This document shows positions 23,996 through 31,722 of a stretch of 35,860 nucleotides of DNA, one piece after another; positions within the stretch are counted from its first letter, which is position 1, and each line of letters begins with the position of its first letter. The stretch comes from a virus. The notes beneath the pieces were generated by a model. The model saw only the letters and a program-made list of their open reading frames with translations. It did not search any database and had not been told where the DNA came from. Position numbers and translations under genes: made by a program. The stretch lies in the IMG/VR virus record IMGVR_UViG_3300049489_001249, positions 1 to 35,860 of that record; one strand, 5' to 3'.

Positions 23996-24214
23996 ATGAA
24001 TAATAATTTAAGAAATTTACTATACTGGTTAAAACGATTTGTATTTGATACAATATTAAAACGATATACAAATATCGATATTCAGGTTTCAGATAAAGAC
24101 CGTAAGAAGATAATAGAACACTGTATTGAAAATGAATTATCTCTTAGTCAATTTATAGAATGTTCCTTAAAAGCACAGATTAAAAATAAGAAGGAATTGC
24201 TAAATGAAAAGTAA
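23996..24214 (+). CDS. Ribbon-helix-helix-like small protein, paralog B
   Basis: 72 aa from ATG 23996 behind CAAGGAG. About half identical to the protein at 17035, including LRNLLYWLKRFVFDTILKRY. The RHH-like part begins IDIQVSDKDRKKII. A duplicated regulator or adaptor at the two ends of the cassette. Confidence 0.65.
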   Translation: MNNNLRNLLYWLKRFVFDTILKRYTNIDIQVSDKDRKKIIEHCIENELSLSQFIECSLKAQIKNKKELLNEK

Positions 24215-24548
24215 TATATCACAAAAAATAAACAGTAATGTACGTCTTCTTAGAAAAGAGATAAAAAAAATAGAAGAAGATATATATGAACACAAATCAG
24301 TAAATGTATTTGCACTGTTTCAGGAGATAAGGAAAGTAATTCTTAACTTAGAAGATATAGCAAAAGAGGCTAAGAATTATACCAATACTAAAAGGATAAC
24401 TTCTGCTGATATTGAAAAGGAACTTAAAAGAATTAAGAAACTGTCAAAGGAAGAACAAGCAAAAGAGTCCAGAGAATTCCTTGTAGGTGCCGGAATCGTG
24501 ACAAAGAAAGGTAATCTCAAGAAACCGTATAAAGCAAAAAAAGGGTAA
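24204..24548 (+). CDS. Helical basic hypothetical protein
   Basis: 114 aa; two coiled-coil-like segments (LLRKEIKKIEEDIYEH; ADIEKELKRIKKLSKEEQ) then a Lys/Gly tail (KKGNLKKPYKAKKG). Overlaps the previous gene by 11 nt. Unknown. Confidence 0.6.
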   Translation: MKSNISQKINSNVRLLRKEIKKIEEDIYEHKSVNVFALFQEIRKVILNLEDIAKEAKNYTNTKRITSADIEKELKRIKKLSKEEQAKESREFLVGAGIVTKKGNLKKPYKAKKG

Positions 24549-24551
24549 AAT

Positions 24552-24791
24552 ATGTTAGAACAAATTTTAGAATGGTTCCCCGAAGAAGATATATTAAAAG
24601 CTGATGATTTTGACGAAGCAATTATAGGTATTGATAAGGAAACAATGCGTCTCATATATTCGGTGTCAAAGTGTATAGAAATATTATCTAATGATATGAG
24701 TGAAGAAGAGGCAGTAGAATACTTTGATTTTAATGTTAGAGGTGCATATATGGGTGAAAAAACACCTATTTGGTGTATTGATAATTTGTGA
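24552..24791 (+). CDS. Conserved small phage protein
   Basis: 79 aa. DDFDEAIIGI, then MSEEEAVEYFDFNVRGAYMG and KTPIW: a pattern I recognise in many phages with no known role. Confidence 0.75.
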   Translation: MLEQILEWFPEEDILKADDFDEAIIGIDKETMRLIYSVSKCIEILSNDMSEEEAVEYFDFNVRGAYMGEKTPIWCIDNL

Positions 24792-24809
24792 ATAAAAACA
24801 GTCTTATTT

Positions 24810-24818
24810 AAAGATAAT
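24810..24818 (+). promoter_or_regulatory. AAAGATAAT element before tagged gene
   Basis: Preceded by AAAAACAGTCTTATTT; the ATG at 24823 is 4 nt downstream and has no ribosome site. Confidence 0.5.
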
Positions 24819-24822
24819 CTAC

Positions 24823-26343
24823 ATGAATAAGAATCTGTTTAATAGAATATTAGAGTTATCTGGATTATATGAAGACTTAGACACAATGAGGGATAAGAGT
24901 TATCAAGATATTCCAAGAGAAGAATTTAAAGAAATAGTTTTACTAGACCCAACTGCTACAGCTGAAAGACCGGGTAAATATTTTAAAGATTTAATTAACC
25001 TACATAAGAAAGGTAAAATAACTAACTTATATAAAGATGGTTTAAAACACATAATGTCAAAAGCATTAGATGATGTTATTTTATCTAAAAACATATCTTG
25101 GCTATTTAATCTTTATGTCAGTGGTAATCTAAAAACAGAAGATTTGTATAAAGCTTCCCTATATTTAGACAAATATAATACTTTTAAAAAAGAAATTGGA
25201 AAACCATTAAATAGTTACAGAAATCTACCTCAACTTTTCACCGATGTAGAACAATACTTAGAAAAAGAAAAAGAAGTAGAAGTTTCAGAAAAGAATCAAG
25301 CTAAAAAAGAAGCTAAAAAAGTATATGAAGATGACGAATGGCTTGTAGTTATTCCAGAGACACATCGAGCAGCTTGTATATATGGAGCTGGTACACAATG
25401 GTGTACAGCTGGAAAAAATGATTATTATTTTAACGATTATAATAGCGAAGGACCACTTTACATATTAATTAATAAACAAGAAAAAGATAAAGAAGGAAGA
25501 CAAGTAAAATATCAATTTCATTTTCCAAGTCAACAATTTATGGATGTTAAAGATAGACAAATAAATAAAGAATCCCTTTTTAATGATTTAAATGATTCAA
25601 TAAAACAATTTTTTATAGATGTTAATTTTAGTAAGTTAAAAAACTTTGATAAAGAAACTAATACTATAACTTTTGAAGCAGATTTTGATACACTAGTAGA
25701 TGGTTTCGATAGAGAATATCGTAGCTTTGCTGAAAATGTTCTAACGGGAAATACATCTGGATATTTTGAGATGGAATCAGAAAATGTAAAAGACATTCTT
25801 AAATATCTTGAAATTGATGAAGAAAATAAAAATAATATAGAGAGCTATTTGGATAAAAACTATCCAGAATGGCGAGCTCAAAATGAAGACTTAGAAGATT
25901 TTATTAATACTTCTTCATATGCTAATGATGTTATAGATGCTATTGTTTCTGCTAATCGAAGAGCAAGAGAACATGCTGCCGAATCAGAAGCTTATAATGA
26001 TATAATAAATTCTATAGAAGATTATTTTGGACCGTTTAAGTTTATAGATGATGGAGTAAGGTTAAACATAGATGTAAGTAATAACTATAATCTATTTTTT
26101 GCTCCTTTTATTGATTTAGGTGAATATTGGAGTGCATTAGATGATAGACCTCTTAATTATTCTGAACCCTATAATGGTTATGACGGTAGTATAGATGATA
26201 GTGACTTTAATGAAGCACTTGCAGAAACTATTAATGAACTTCCGGCAGTAAAAAGAGGTGTAAATCACCCAGACCAATTAAGATTTGACGGAATGGAATC
26301 AGAAAGAATATTATTCTTAGCTGGAGTTAAAAAACTCGTATGA
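24823..26343 (+). CDS. Peptide-tagged large protein with WCTA motif
   Basis: 506 aa. N-terminus NKNLFNRILELSGLYED holds the shared tag and L-Y-E|D. C-terminus has ERILFLAGVKKLV, so it is tagged at both ends. Residues about 175-215 read VVIPETHRAACIYGAGTQWC then TAGKNDYYFNDY and GPLYILIN, a conserved module I know from phage proteins with no proven activity. The rest is acidic and helical. It lacks a ribosome site and starts 4 nt after an AAAGATAAT element. Probably head-packaged cargo (inference). ATGA overlap with the next tagged gene. Confidence 0.75.
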   Translation: MNKNLFNRILELSGLYEDLDTMRDKSYQDIPREEFKEIVLLDPTATAERPGKYFKDLINLHKKGKITNLYKDGLKHIMSKALDDVILSKNISWLFNLYVSGNLKTEDLYKASLYLDKYNTFKKEIGKPLNSYRNLPQLFTDVEQYLEKEKEVEVSEKNQAKKEAKKVYEDDEWLVVIPETHRAACIYGAGTQWCTAGKNDYYFNDYNSEGPLYILINKQEKDKEGRQVKYQFHFPSQQFMDVKDRQINKESLFNDLNDSIKQFFIDVNFSKLKNFDKETNTITFEADFDTLVDGFDREYRSFAENVLTGNTSGYFEMESENVKDILKYLEIDEENKNNIESYLDKNYPEWRAQNEDLEDFINTSSYANDVIDAIVSANRRAREHAAESEAYNDIINSIEDYFGPFKFIDDGVRLNIDVSNNYNLFFAPFIDLGEYWSALDDRPLNYSEPYNGYDGSIDDSDFNEALAETINELPAVKRGVNHPDQLRFDGMESERILFLAGVKKLV

Positions 26344-26843
26344 ATAAAAAATTAATTAATAGAATATTAGAGTTATCTGGGTTAGTTGAAGATAAAGACA
26401 CTACTAATGATGAATATTATACCGCAATAGAACAATATTATAGTCCAAGGTTGTTAGACATAATTAAGTCTGGCGAATCTATGGCCAAACGTATGACTGG
26501 AAGCGGTTCTTTAATAACAAAAATAAGTGATAATGATAATGTGATGGTTAGATGGGTAGAAGGAAATAATACTCTAGTTATATTGGGTTTAGTTAGTAAA
26601 ATAGGAAAGATTTTCAAAAGTGATTTACCAGATATTTCAAAGTGGTCAGACTATTTGATAAAAAAGATTGAAAAAGGATTTACTATCTATACTAGTCCAA
26701 ATGATTTGTCTATGCCTATTCTCAATAAGATATTAAAAAAAGCTGATAAAATGGGTATTCCTATTGAGAAAAATGTAATGTCTGGCTCATTTTCTGATTC
26801 TGGACAAACATGGACCACTCTACAAATCAAAATTAATTCTTAA
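26340..26843 (+). CDS. Peptide-tagged hypothetical protein
   Basis: 167 aa, ATGA-coupled. N-terminus NKKLINRILELSGLVED holds the tag and L-V-E|D. A compact alpha/beta domain follows (VMVRWVEGNNTLVILG...KGFTIYTSPNDLSMPIL), which has the feel of a GNAT-like or related fold but lacks clear motifs. Likely cargo. Confidence 0.7.
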   Translation: MNKKLINRILELSGLVEDKDTTNDEYYTAIEQYYSPRLLDIIKSGESMAKRMTGSGSLITKISDNDNVMVRWVEGNNTLVILGLVSKIGKIFKSDLPDISKWSDYLIKKIEKGFTIYTSPNDLSMPILNKILKKADKMGIPIEKNVMSGSFSDSGQTWTTLQIKINS

Positions 26844-26869
26844 GAAAATTCAATTTTTATGTTATAATA
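26840..26869 (+). promoter_or_regulatory. Extended -10 promoter, TATGTTATAATA family, copy 3
   Basis: TATAAT at 26863-26868 preceded by TG at -14/-15; TTAAGA 17 nt upstream. Confidence 0.7.
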
Positions 26870-26884
26870 ATATAAGGAACTATA

Positions 26885-27124
26885 ATGAAACTTATCTTAG
26901 ATACTAAAGCATCAATAGCTAATTATATTTTAACTACAATTCCATATAAAAATGATTTAGATAGAAAGAAATTTAAAAAATCCTATACAACTTTTGTAAA
27001 AGATGATGAATGGAAATGGAATCATATTTCACTATTTGAAGCTGATATTAAAAGACTTAAAGAGATATTGGAAGATGTTAAGAAAGAAGAAGATGTGATA
27101 ATCTATAAAGGCCTCACTAGATGA
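26885..27124 (+). CDS. Small hypothetical protein
   Basis: 79 aa behind AAGGAAC. Lys/Asp-rich, helical (EADIKRLKEILEDVKKEE). ATGA overlap with the next gene. Confidence 0.6.
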   Translation: MKLILDTKASIANYILTTIPYKNDLDRKKFKKSYTTFVKDDEWKWNHISLFEADIKRLKEILEDVKKEEDVIIYKGLTR

Positions 27125-27450
27125 CTTTATATAAAATTATTGGTAATTTTGACATTTTATTTCAAAATACTGAAAAAGAAAGATATAATGAAAATATTAT
27201 AATAGATGTAATTAACTTCATAGAATTCAATGGTTATTCAGTAGATGAATGTATTTTAATAGACAAAGGATTTCGTGAAATAAACGGTTCGTTATATCAA
27301 TTTAAGACGTATAATTACGAGCTTGGGAGCCTAGAGAGAGACTTAACGATAGAAAACGCAAAAGATATCGCACTTCTATTAAATAAGGCCTTAGAAGGCT
27401 CCAAATACATTATAAATGCAACAAAAGTAAAATATAAACAAATTAGCTAG
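27121..27450 (+). CDS. Hypothetical protein
   Basis: 109 aa, mixed alpha/beta, no recognised motif; translationally coupled to the gene before it. Ends before an AAAGATAAT element. Confidence 0.6.
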   Translation: MTLYKIIGNFDILFQNTEKERYNENIIIDVINFIEFNGYSVDECILIDKGFREINGSLYQFKTYNYELGSLERDLTIENAKDIALLLNKALEGSKYIINATKVKYKQIS

Positions 27451-27469
27451 AGAAAAACCAATAGTCTTT

Positions 27470-27478
27470 AAAGATAAT
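27470..27478 (+). promoter_or_regulatory. AAAGATAAT element before Ntn-hydrolase gene
   Basis: Preceded by AAAAACCAATAGTCTTT; ATG 27483 is 4 nt downstream with no ribosome site. Confidence 0.5.
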
Positions 27479-27482
27479 TTTT

Positions 27483-28028
27483 ATGACTTGCATAATAGGC
27501 TTTTTAGACAAAAAGAACAGGAAAATGTATATTGGTGGAGACACGGCTTTAACTATTCCAGAAGACGGCGGAAAAACAAAAATAAAAGGATTTAAGGTGT
27601 TTAAAAAGGGAGAATTCTTACTTGGAATAAGTGGTTCATTATCTATTTTAAATATTATAAAGTATCGTTTTTTACCCCCAGTTTTAGATAATAAGCATAA
27701 AATAGATAATTATCTAAATGTTATTTTTTTTGATTATGTAAAATCGTTATTATTAGATAATATTGGTACAGATTCTGGTACTGTAACGGTTTTATATAAA
27801 GGAAGACTTTTAAGATTTGAAGTAATTAACGGTATAGATTTCTTTATAGAGGAAAGTGATGGCGTTTTATCTGTAAGCGGAGCAACTGATATAGCAATTG
27901 GAGTGATGGAACTTGGATTAAAATATAAAATTCCAATTAAAAAGCTAATAAGAGAGTCAATTATCATTTCTTCACATAATAATGCCTTTGTAAATGAAAA
28001 AATAAAGATAATTGAGATGAAATTCTAA
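27483..28028 (+). CDS. Proteasome-beta/HslV-like Ntn hydrolase
   Basis: 181 aa. M-T-C-I-I-G at the start leaves Thr1 as the catalytic nucleophile after Met removal. IGGDTALT gives the conserved Asp (Asp20), FKVFKKGEFLLGISGS the conserved Lys (Lys38) and the SGS loop, and SGATDIAIGVMELG a later family feature. HslV is about 175 aa, so the length fits. It would be a self-contained ATP-independent chamber protease or need a host unfoldase such as HslU; no ATPase is nearby. The gene lies behind an AAAGATAAT element. Confidence 0.85.
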   Translation: MTCIIGFLDKKNRKMYIGGDTALTIPEDGGKTKIKGFKVFKKGEFLLGISGSLSILNIIKYRFLPPVLDNKHKIDNYLNVIFFDYVKSLLLDNIGTDSGTVTVLYKGRLLRFEVINGIDFFIEESDGVLSVSGATDIAIGVMELGLKYKIPIKKLIRESIIISSHNNAFVNEKIKIIEMKF

Positions 28029-28039
28029 TTGTTCCGCTA

Positions 28040-28050
28040 CGATTAAGTTA
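28040..28050 (+). promoter_or_regulatory. ACGATTAAGTT element, copy 3
   Basis: Exact 11-mer, 11 nt after a stop and 30 nt before the ATG at 28081, nearly the spacing of copy 1 to its gene. Confidence 0.5.
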
Positions 28051-28080
28051 TAAGAAGATAATTGGTATAAGGAGACTAAA

Positions 28081-28422
28081 ATGATACTAGAAGATAACAA
28101 AACTTATTTATACCACAAATTAATGATTGCCATTGAAGCAAATGAGATTAAAGGCATTGTAAATGTAAAAAAAGAGGATACAAAGCAAAATCAAGAAGTT
28201 AGCCTGCAAGCACAGCTGGAAGGACTAAAATATAGAAAGGGATGTTTAATTTACATGGATAATGAAAATTATGATGTCCATACGTGCTATGTATCTCCGT
28301 GTGCTGACTTATATATCTCACAATATGAAAGATATTCTAGGTTTATTGTAAATAGTAAAGTTAGAATAATTAACATTCAAAATAAAATTAAGAAGTTCAT
28401 TGATTTTTTTAAGTTTAATTAA
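28081..28422 (+). CDS. Hypothetical protein
   Basis: 113 aa behind TAAGGAG. Mixed fold with a Lys/Phe-rich tail. No known family. Followed by a promoter. Confidence 0.6.
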   Translation: MILEDNKTYLYHKLMIAIEANEIKGIVNVKKEDTKQNQEVSLQAQLEGLKYRKGCLIYMDNENYDVHTCYVSPCADLYISQYERYSRFIVNSKVRIINIQNKIKKFIDFFKFN

Positions 28423-28432
28423 AATTTTCTTT

Positions 28433-28462
28433 TAGAAAAAACTGTATTTTTATGTTATAATA
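28433..28462 (+). promoter_or_regulatory. Extended -10 promoter, TATGTTATAATA family, copy 4
   Basis: TATAAT at 28456-28461 with TG extension; 15 nt before the rnlA ATG. Confidence 0.7.
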
Positions 28463-28476
28463 AACCAGAGGATTTA

Positions 28477-29586
28477 ATGTTTAATAGACACGAAGAACTT
28501 GTAAAAGAAGGTTATTTAGTAAAATCTACTTTAGATAATCTAGTTTTATATAATTATACAGATAAGTGTACTTTTGATAATTTTTGGATTCCAGAAACTC
28601 TAAACTCTAGAGGAACAATATATGATAATAACACTGGAAAAGTTGTTTCATGGGCTTTCCCTAAATTTTTCAATATAAATCAAAGATTTGAATCTGAAAT
28701 AAAAAACCTACCAAATTGTGATTTTAATGCCTATGAAAAAGTTGATGGAAGCTTTGGCACTCAATTCATTCATAATAATCAATTTATGGTTGCAACCAGA
28801 GGTTCTTTTTATTCTGAACAAGCCGTTGAAGCAACTAAAATGCTAAACGAAGTTAACCCAGAATATTTAAAGATTTTAACTGAAAAAAACATAAATCTAG
28901 TATTTGAAATAGTTTATCCTGAAAATAAAATAATAATAGATTACGGAACTAAAAGAGAATTAGTTATTTTAGGTGGATTTTATATAGACACCGGTAAAGA
29001 AATAGAAGATGAATTATTAAAAGAAATAGCTTCTTTATTTAAAATGAGACAGCCTAAATATTATGATTCTAAAGATATTAATTTCTTTGTAAAAGCTTCT
29101 GAAAGTATTCCATCAAATGAAGAAGGGTGGGTATTAAGATTTAATAATGGATTTAGAGTAAAAGTTAAAGGTAAAGAATATATGGAATTGGCTAAATTTA
29201 AATTCTATATGTCTCCAATATCAGTTTGGGAAGCAATGAGGGATGGTAAGATAGGAGATAGATTACTATTATGTCCAGATGAATTCCAAGAAGAACTGAA
29301 ATTATTATATAAAACCTTAAAAAATCAGTTTTATGAAATACTTACTTTTTTTAATATTATTCCTGTCATTAGAGAATGTTATTATTGTGATTTAAATGAT
29401 AAGAAAGAAACAGCTATTAGAATAAATAAGTTAACCAAAATAATTAGAGGATATTGTTTTGCTGTGTTATCTAAAAATTTTACATCTATAGAAAAAATTA
29501 TATATGAATTAATTAGACCAGATTCAAATAAATTAGTAGATTTAAAAGAAATAAAAAATAGGATACTAAATGAGAGCGAAGATTAA
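28477..29586 (+). CDS. rnlA: RNA ligase 1 (T4 RnlA type)
   Basis: 369 aa (T4 Rnl1 is 374). The AMP-binding motif I is EKVDGS with Lys88. The upstream RGTIYDNNTGKVVSW and FPKFFNINQ are Rnl1 hallmarks. Later motifs LVFEIVYPENKI, EEGWVLRF and KVKGKEYMEL match motifs IIIa, IV and V. The family joins 5'-phosphate and 3'-OH RNA ends and repairs tRNA anticodon loops cut by host defence nucleases. No kinase-phosphatase (Pnkp) gene is in the window. RlaP and the CCA enzyme lie nearby. Confidence 0.95.
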   Translation: MFNRHEELVKEGYLVKSTLDNLVLYNYTDKCTFDNFWIPETLNSRGTIYDNNTGKVVSWAFPKFFNINQRFESEIKNLPNCDFNAYEKVDGSFGTQFIHNNQFMVATRGSFYSEQAVEATKMLNEVNPEYLKILTEKNINLVFEIVYPENKIIIDYGTKRELVILGGFYIDTGKEIEDELLKEIASLFKMRQPKYYDSKDINFFVKASESIPSNEEGWVLRFNNGFRVKVKGKEYMELAKFKFYMSPISVWEAMRDGKIGDRLLLCPDEFQEELKLLYKTLKNQFYEILTFFNIIPVIRECYYCDLNDKKETAIRINKLTKIIRGYCFAVLSKNFTSIEKIIYELIRPDSNKLVDLKEIKNRILNESED

Positions 29587-29716
29587 AATTGGTAAAAAAA
29601 CATGGATTATCGACAGTGGTAATATGTCTGATGAAAAATCAAAGACATATATTAACAAGGTTATCAATACAGTTATTCTAAAAAAACGCTTTAATTATTT
29701 TACTTTTTTTATTTAA
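29570..29716 (+). CDS. Possible 48-aa hypothetical protein
   Basis: ATG 29570 overlaps the ligase end by 17 nt; basic (MRAKIKIGKKTWIID...ILKKRFNYF). No ribosome site beyond weak purines. It may be real given the coupling habit here, but support is thin. Confidence 0.35.
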   Translation: MRAKIKIGKKTWIIDSGNMSDEKSKTYINKVINTVILKKRFNYFTFFI

Positions 29717-29841
29717 AAACAAAACGAGTAAAAAAAACTATTATCAAAGATAATGATGAATATGATAAAACATAAAGTGTTTAGCCAAAATAAACACATC
29801 TATTTTTCACTAATAAAAAAATAATATAAAACGGAGAAAAT
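29717..29841 (+). other. Gene-poor gap with AAAGATAAT element and hairpin
   Basis: Holds AAAGATAAT (29746-29754) behind AAAAAAACTATTATC, a possible 22-codon frame (29756-29824), and a small inverted repeat GTGTTTA...TAAACAC (about 29777-29797) followed by TCTATTTTT that could act as a weak terminator. Confidence 0.5.
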
Positions 29842-30150
29842 ATGATACAAATTTTAACAGAAGAAAATGTGCACCATGAAATAAATAATGGAGCTGTTGC
29901 AATAGATTGTTATACAAGTTGGTGTAATCCATGTAAAATGATGGAACCAATTATTGAAAAAATAGCTTCTTCTACAAAAAAAACAAGGTTTTATAAGATT
30001 AATGTTGAAGACACACCTGATTTCTCTGATTTATATAATATTACAACTGTCCCAACTGTTTTATTCTTTAAGGAAGGACAATTACTAAAAACAGTTTCTG
30101 GTGTAAAAAAATCAGAAGATTTTATTAAAATAATAGATGAGATTTATTAA
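29842..30150 (+). CDS. Thioredoxin
   Basis: 102 aa, a full thioredoxin domain. Active site W-C-N-P-C with Cys28 and Cys31; cis-Pro loop TTVPTVLFF. It reduces disulfides and, in T4-like phages, usually feeds ribonucleotide reductase. CGGAGA before ATG. Confidence 0.95.
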   Translation: MIQILTEENVHHEINNGAVAIDCYTSWCNPCKMMEPIIEKIASSTKKTRFYKINVEDTPDFSDLYNITTVPTVLFFKEGQLLKTVSGVKKSEDFIKIIDEIY

Positions 30151-30157
30151 AAAACTC

Positions 30158-30187
30158 TTTAATATTTAGCATTTCTATGTTATAATA
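30158..30187 (+). promoter_or_regulatory. Extended -10 promoter, TATGTTATAATA family, copy 5
   Basis: TATAAT at 30181-30186; the ATG at 30192 is only 5 nt downstream, so the transcript should be leaderless. Confidence 0.65.
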
Positions 30188-30191
30188 GGTA

Positions 30192-31181
30192 ATGACATAT
30201 TATAACAAACAAGAAGAATTAATTGATACTATTATAAAAAATAATATTATTTTTGAAGGATACTGTGGTTCTATTCTTTATGGAACAGATACGCCTCAAA
30301 GTGATAAAGATACCGTTGGTGTATACATGCTACCAAAACAAGTTTTATATGGTATGCAAAACATAGAAGAGATAGACCATAGTACAAATAAGACATCTTC
30401 AAAAAACACCGCTTCAGATGAAGATATTAAATATTATTCTATTAAGAAATTCTTTGAAATAGCAATAAAAAATGGACCAAACGCAATAGAAATGCTTTTT
30501 ACTCCAGGTTTAACCACTAAATGGAGCACTGACATCTGGGAAAATATTCGTAATAATAAAGATTTGTTTGTTTCTCAAATAGTTTTTAAAAGCATGTTCG
30601 GTTATGCCTATAGTCAAAAGAGTTTAGCTAGAACAAAAAGAGATAGATATCTATCTATTGAAAAAGGTGTAGAATATTTAAAAAATATATCTAATCAGGG
30701 ATTCATCAAGCTAGATGATAATATCATCAATGAGCTAACATTAAAAACTTCTAGCTATGTTAATAAATCAGGTAGACAGCGTGAATATCTAGCTGGCCAA
30801 CCAATAGAACAAATATTAACAAGTATGGAAGAAGAATTAAATCGTTATGGACACCGAGCTAAAGAAGCAATGAGTAATCAGGATATTGAATTAAGATATG
30901 ATTGGAAATTTGCTAGCCATTCTATACGGCTACTTATTCAATGTATTGAACTTGCTGAAACAGGTAATATAATTTTTCCACTAAGGGAAGCTGATTTAAT
31001 TAAAGATATAAAGTTTGGTAAATATGGTGTTACAGAAATAGAAGAAATGTTTACCATGTTAGATAATAAATTTAATTTTATTAAACATAAAAGTTTCTTA
31101 CAAAAAACACCAGATTATCATAAAATTAATAAATTACTTATTGATATTACAGATAATTATTTGAAGGAAACTTATGGATAA
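30192..31181 (+). CDS. rlaP: RlaP-type nucleotidyltransferase
   Basis: 329 aa of the polymerase-beta-like family linked to RNA ligases. GSILYGTDTPQSDKDTVGV has the G-S-x-x-Y-G and D-x-D (S-D-K-D) active site. IEMLFTP, YAYSQKSLAR and the C-terminal helical part fit the family. These enzymes are thought to act in RNA repair, but the reaction is not settled. It lies just downstream of the Rnl1 and thioredoxin genes. There is no ribosome site and the promoter is 5 nt away, so leaderless initiation is likely. ATG overlap with the next gene. Confidence 0.88.
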   Translation: MTYYNKQEELIDTIIKNNIIFEGYCGSILYGTDTPQSDKDTVGVYMLPKQVLYGMQNIEEIDHSTNKTSSKNTASDEDIKYYSIKKFFEIAIKNGPNAIEMLFTPGLTTKWSTDIWENIRNNKDLFVSQIVFKSMFGYAYSQKSLARTKRDRYLSIEKGVEYLKNISNQGFIKLDDNIINELTLKTSSYVNKSGRQREYLAGQPIEQILTSMEEELNRYGHRAKEAMSNQDIELRYDWKFASHSIRLLIQCIELAETGNIIFPLREADLIKDIKFGKYGVTEIEEMFTMLDNKFNFIKHKSFLQKTPDYHKINKLLIDITDNYLKETYG

Positions 31182-31722
31182 TATAACATTTGATTTAGAA
31201 ACTTTAGGTATTTCACACAATGCTCCAATCGTTCAAATAGGAGCGGTTAAGTTTAAAGATGATGGCACCATAACAGATAAGTTTATTAGAAATATAAAAA
31301 TTACTTCACTTAAGAAATATAATTTTAATATAGATTATGATACTATACAATGGTGGTTTGAACAAGAAGATAAAGCAATTAAAAGTGTTTTTTGTGTAGA
31401 AGATGCAATTGATTTACGATTAGCTCTTCTTAATTTTAATGAATGGCTTGGTAAGCCAAGCGAATATATATACTGGAGTCATAAAGATTTTGACCCTCCC
31501 ATCTTAAATAATAATTTAAAAGCAGTTGGATTTAATTCAGTTATCCCATATAAATTACAAAAAGATATTAGAACTATAACACATTTTGTAAATGTATCTG
31601 AAATTAAACATGATGGTATTGCTCATAATGCTTTAGATGATTGCATATTTCAAGCTGCTTATATATCAAAAGCAATTAGGACCATAAATGAAGCTCTTAC
31701 TAACAAGCGACCTACATTATAA
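31174..31722 (+). CDS. DEDD-family 3'-5' exonuclease
   Basis: 182 aa. F-D-L-E-T (Asp7, Glu9), QIGAVKF, WWFEQ, WSHKDFDPPIL and HNALDDC give the four acidic residues and His of the DEDDh fold; layout like T4 DexA and Rv2179c-type exoribonucleases. It degrades DNA or RNA from the 3' end. It overlaps the next gene by 35 nt. Confidence 0.88.
   Translation: MDNITFDLETLGISHNAPIVQIGAVKFKDDGTITDKFIRNIKITSLKKYNFNIDYDTIQWWFEQEDKAIKSVFCVEDAIDLRLALLNFNEWLGKPSEYIYWSHKDFDPPILNNNLKAVGFNSVIPYKLQKDIRTITHFVNVSEIKHDGIAHNALDDCIFQAAYISKAIRTINEALTNKRPTL

Noticed and set aside
28002-28010. AAAGATAAT-like match at the end of the Ntn-hydrolase gene
   Set aside because: It lies in coding sequence without the upstream A-tract pattern or a downstream gene start.
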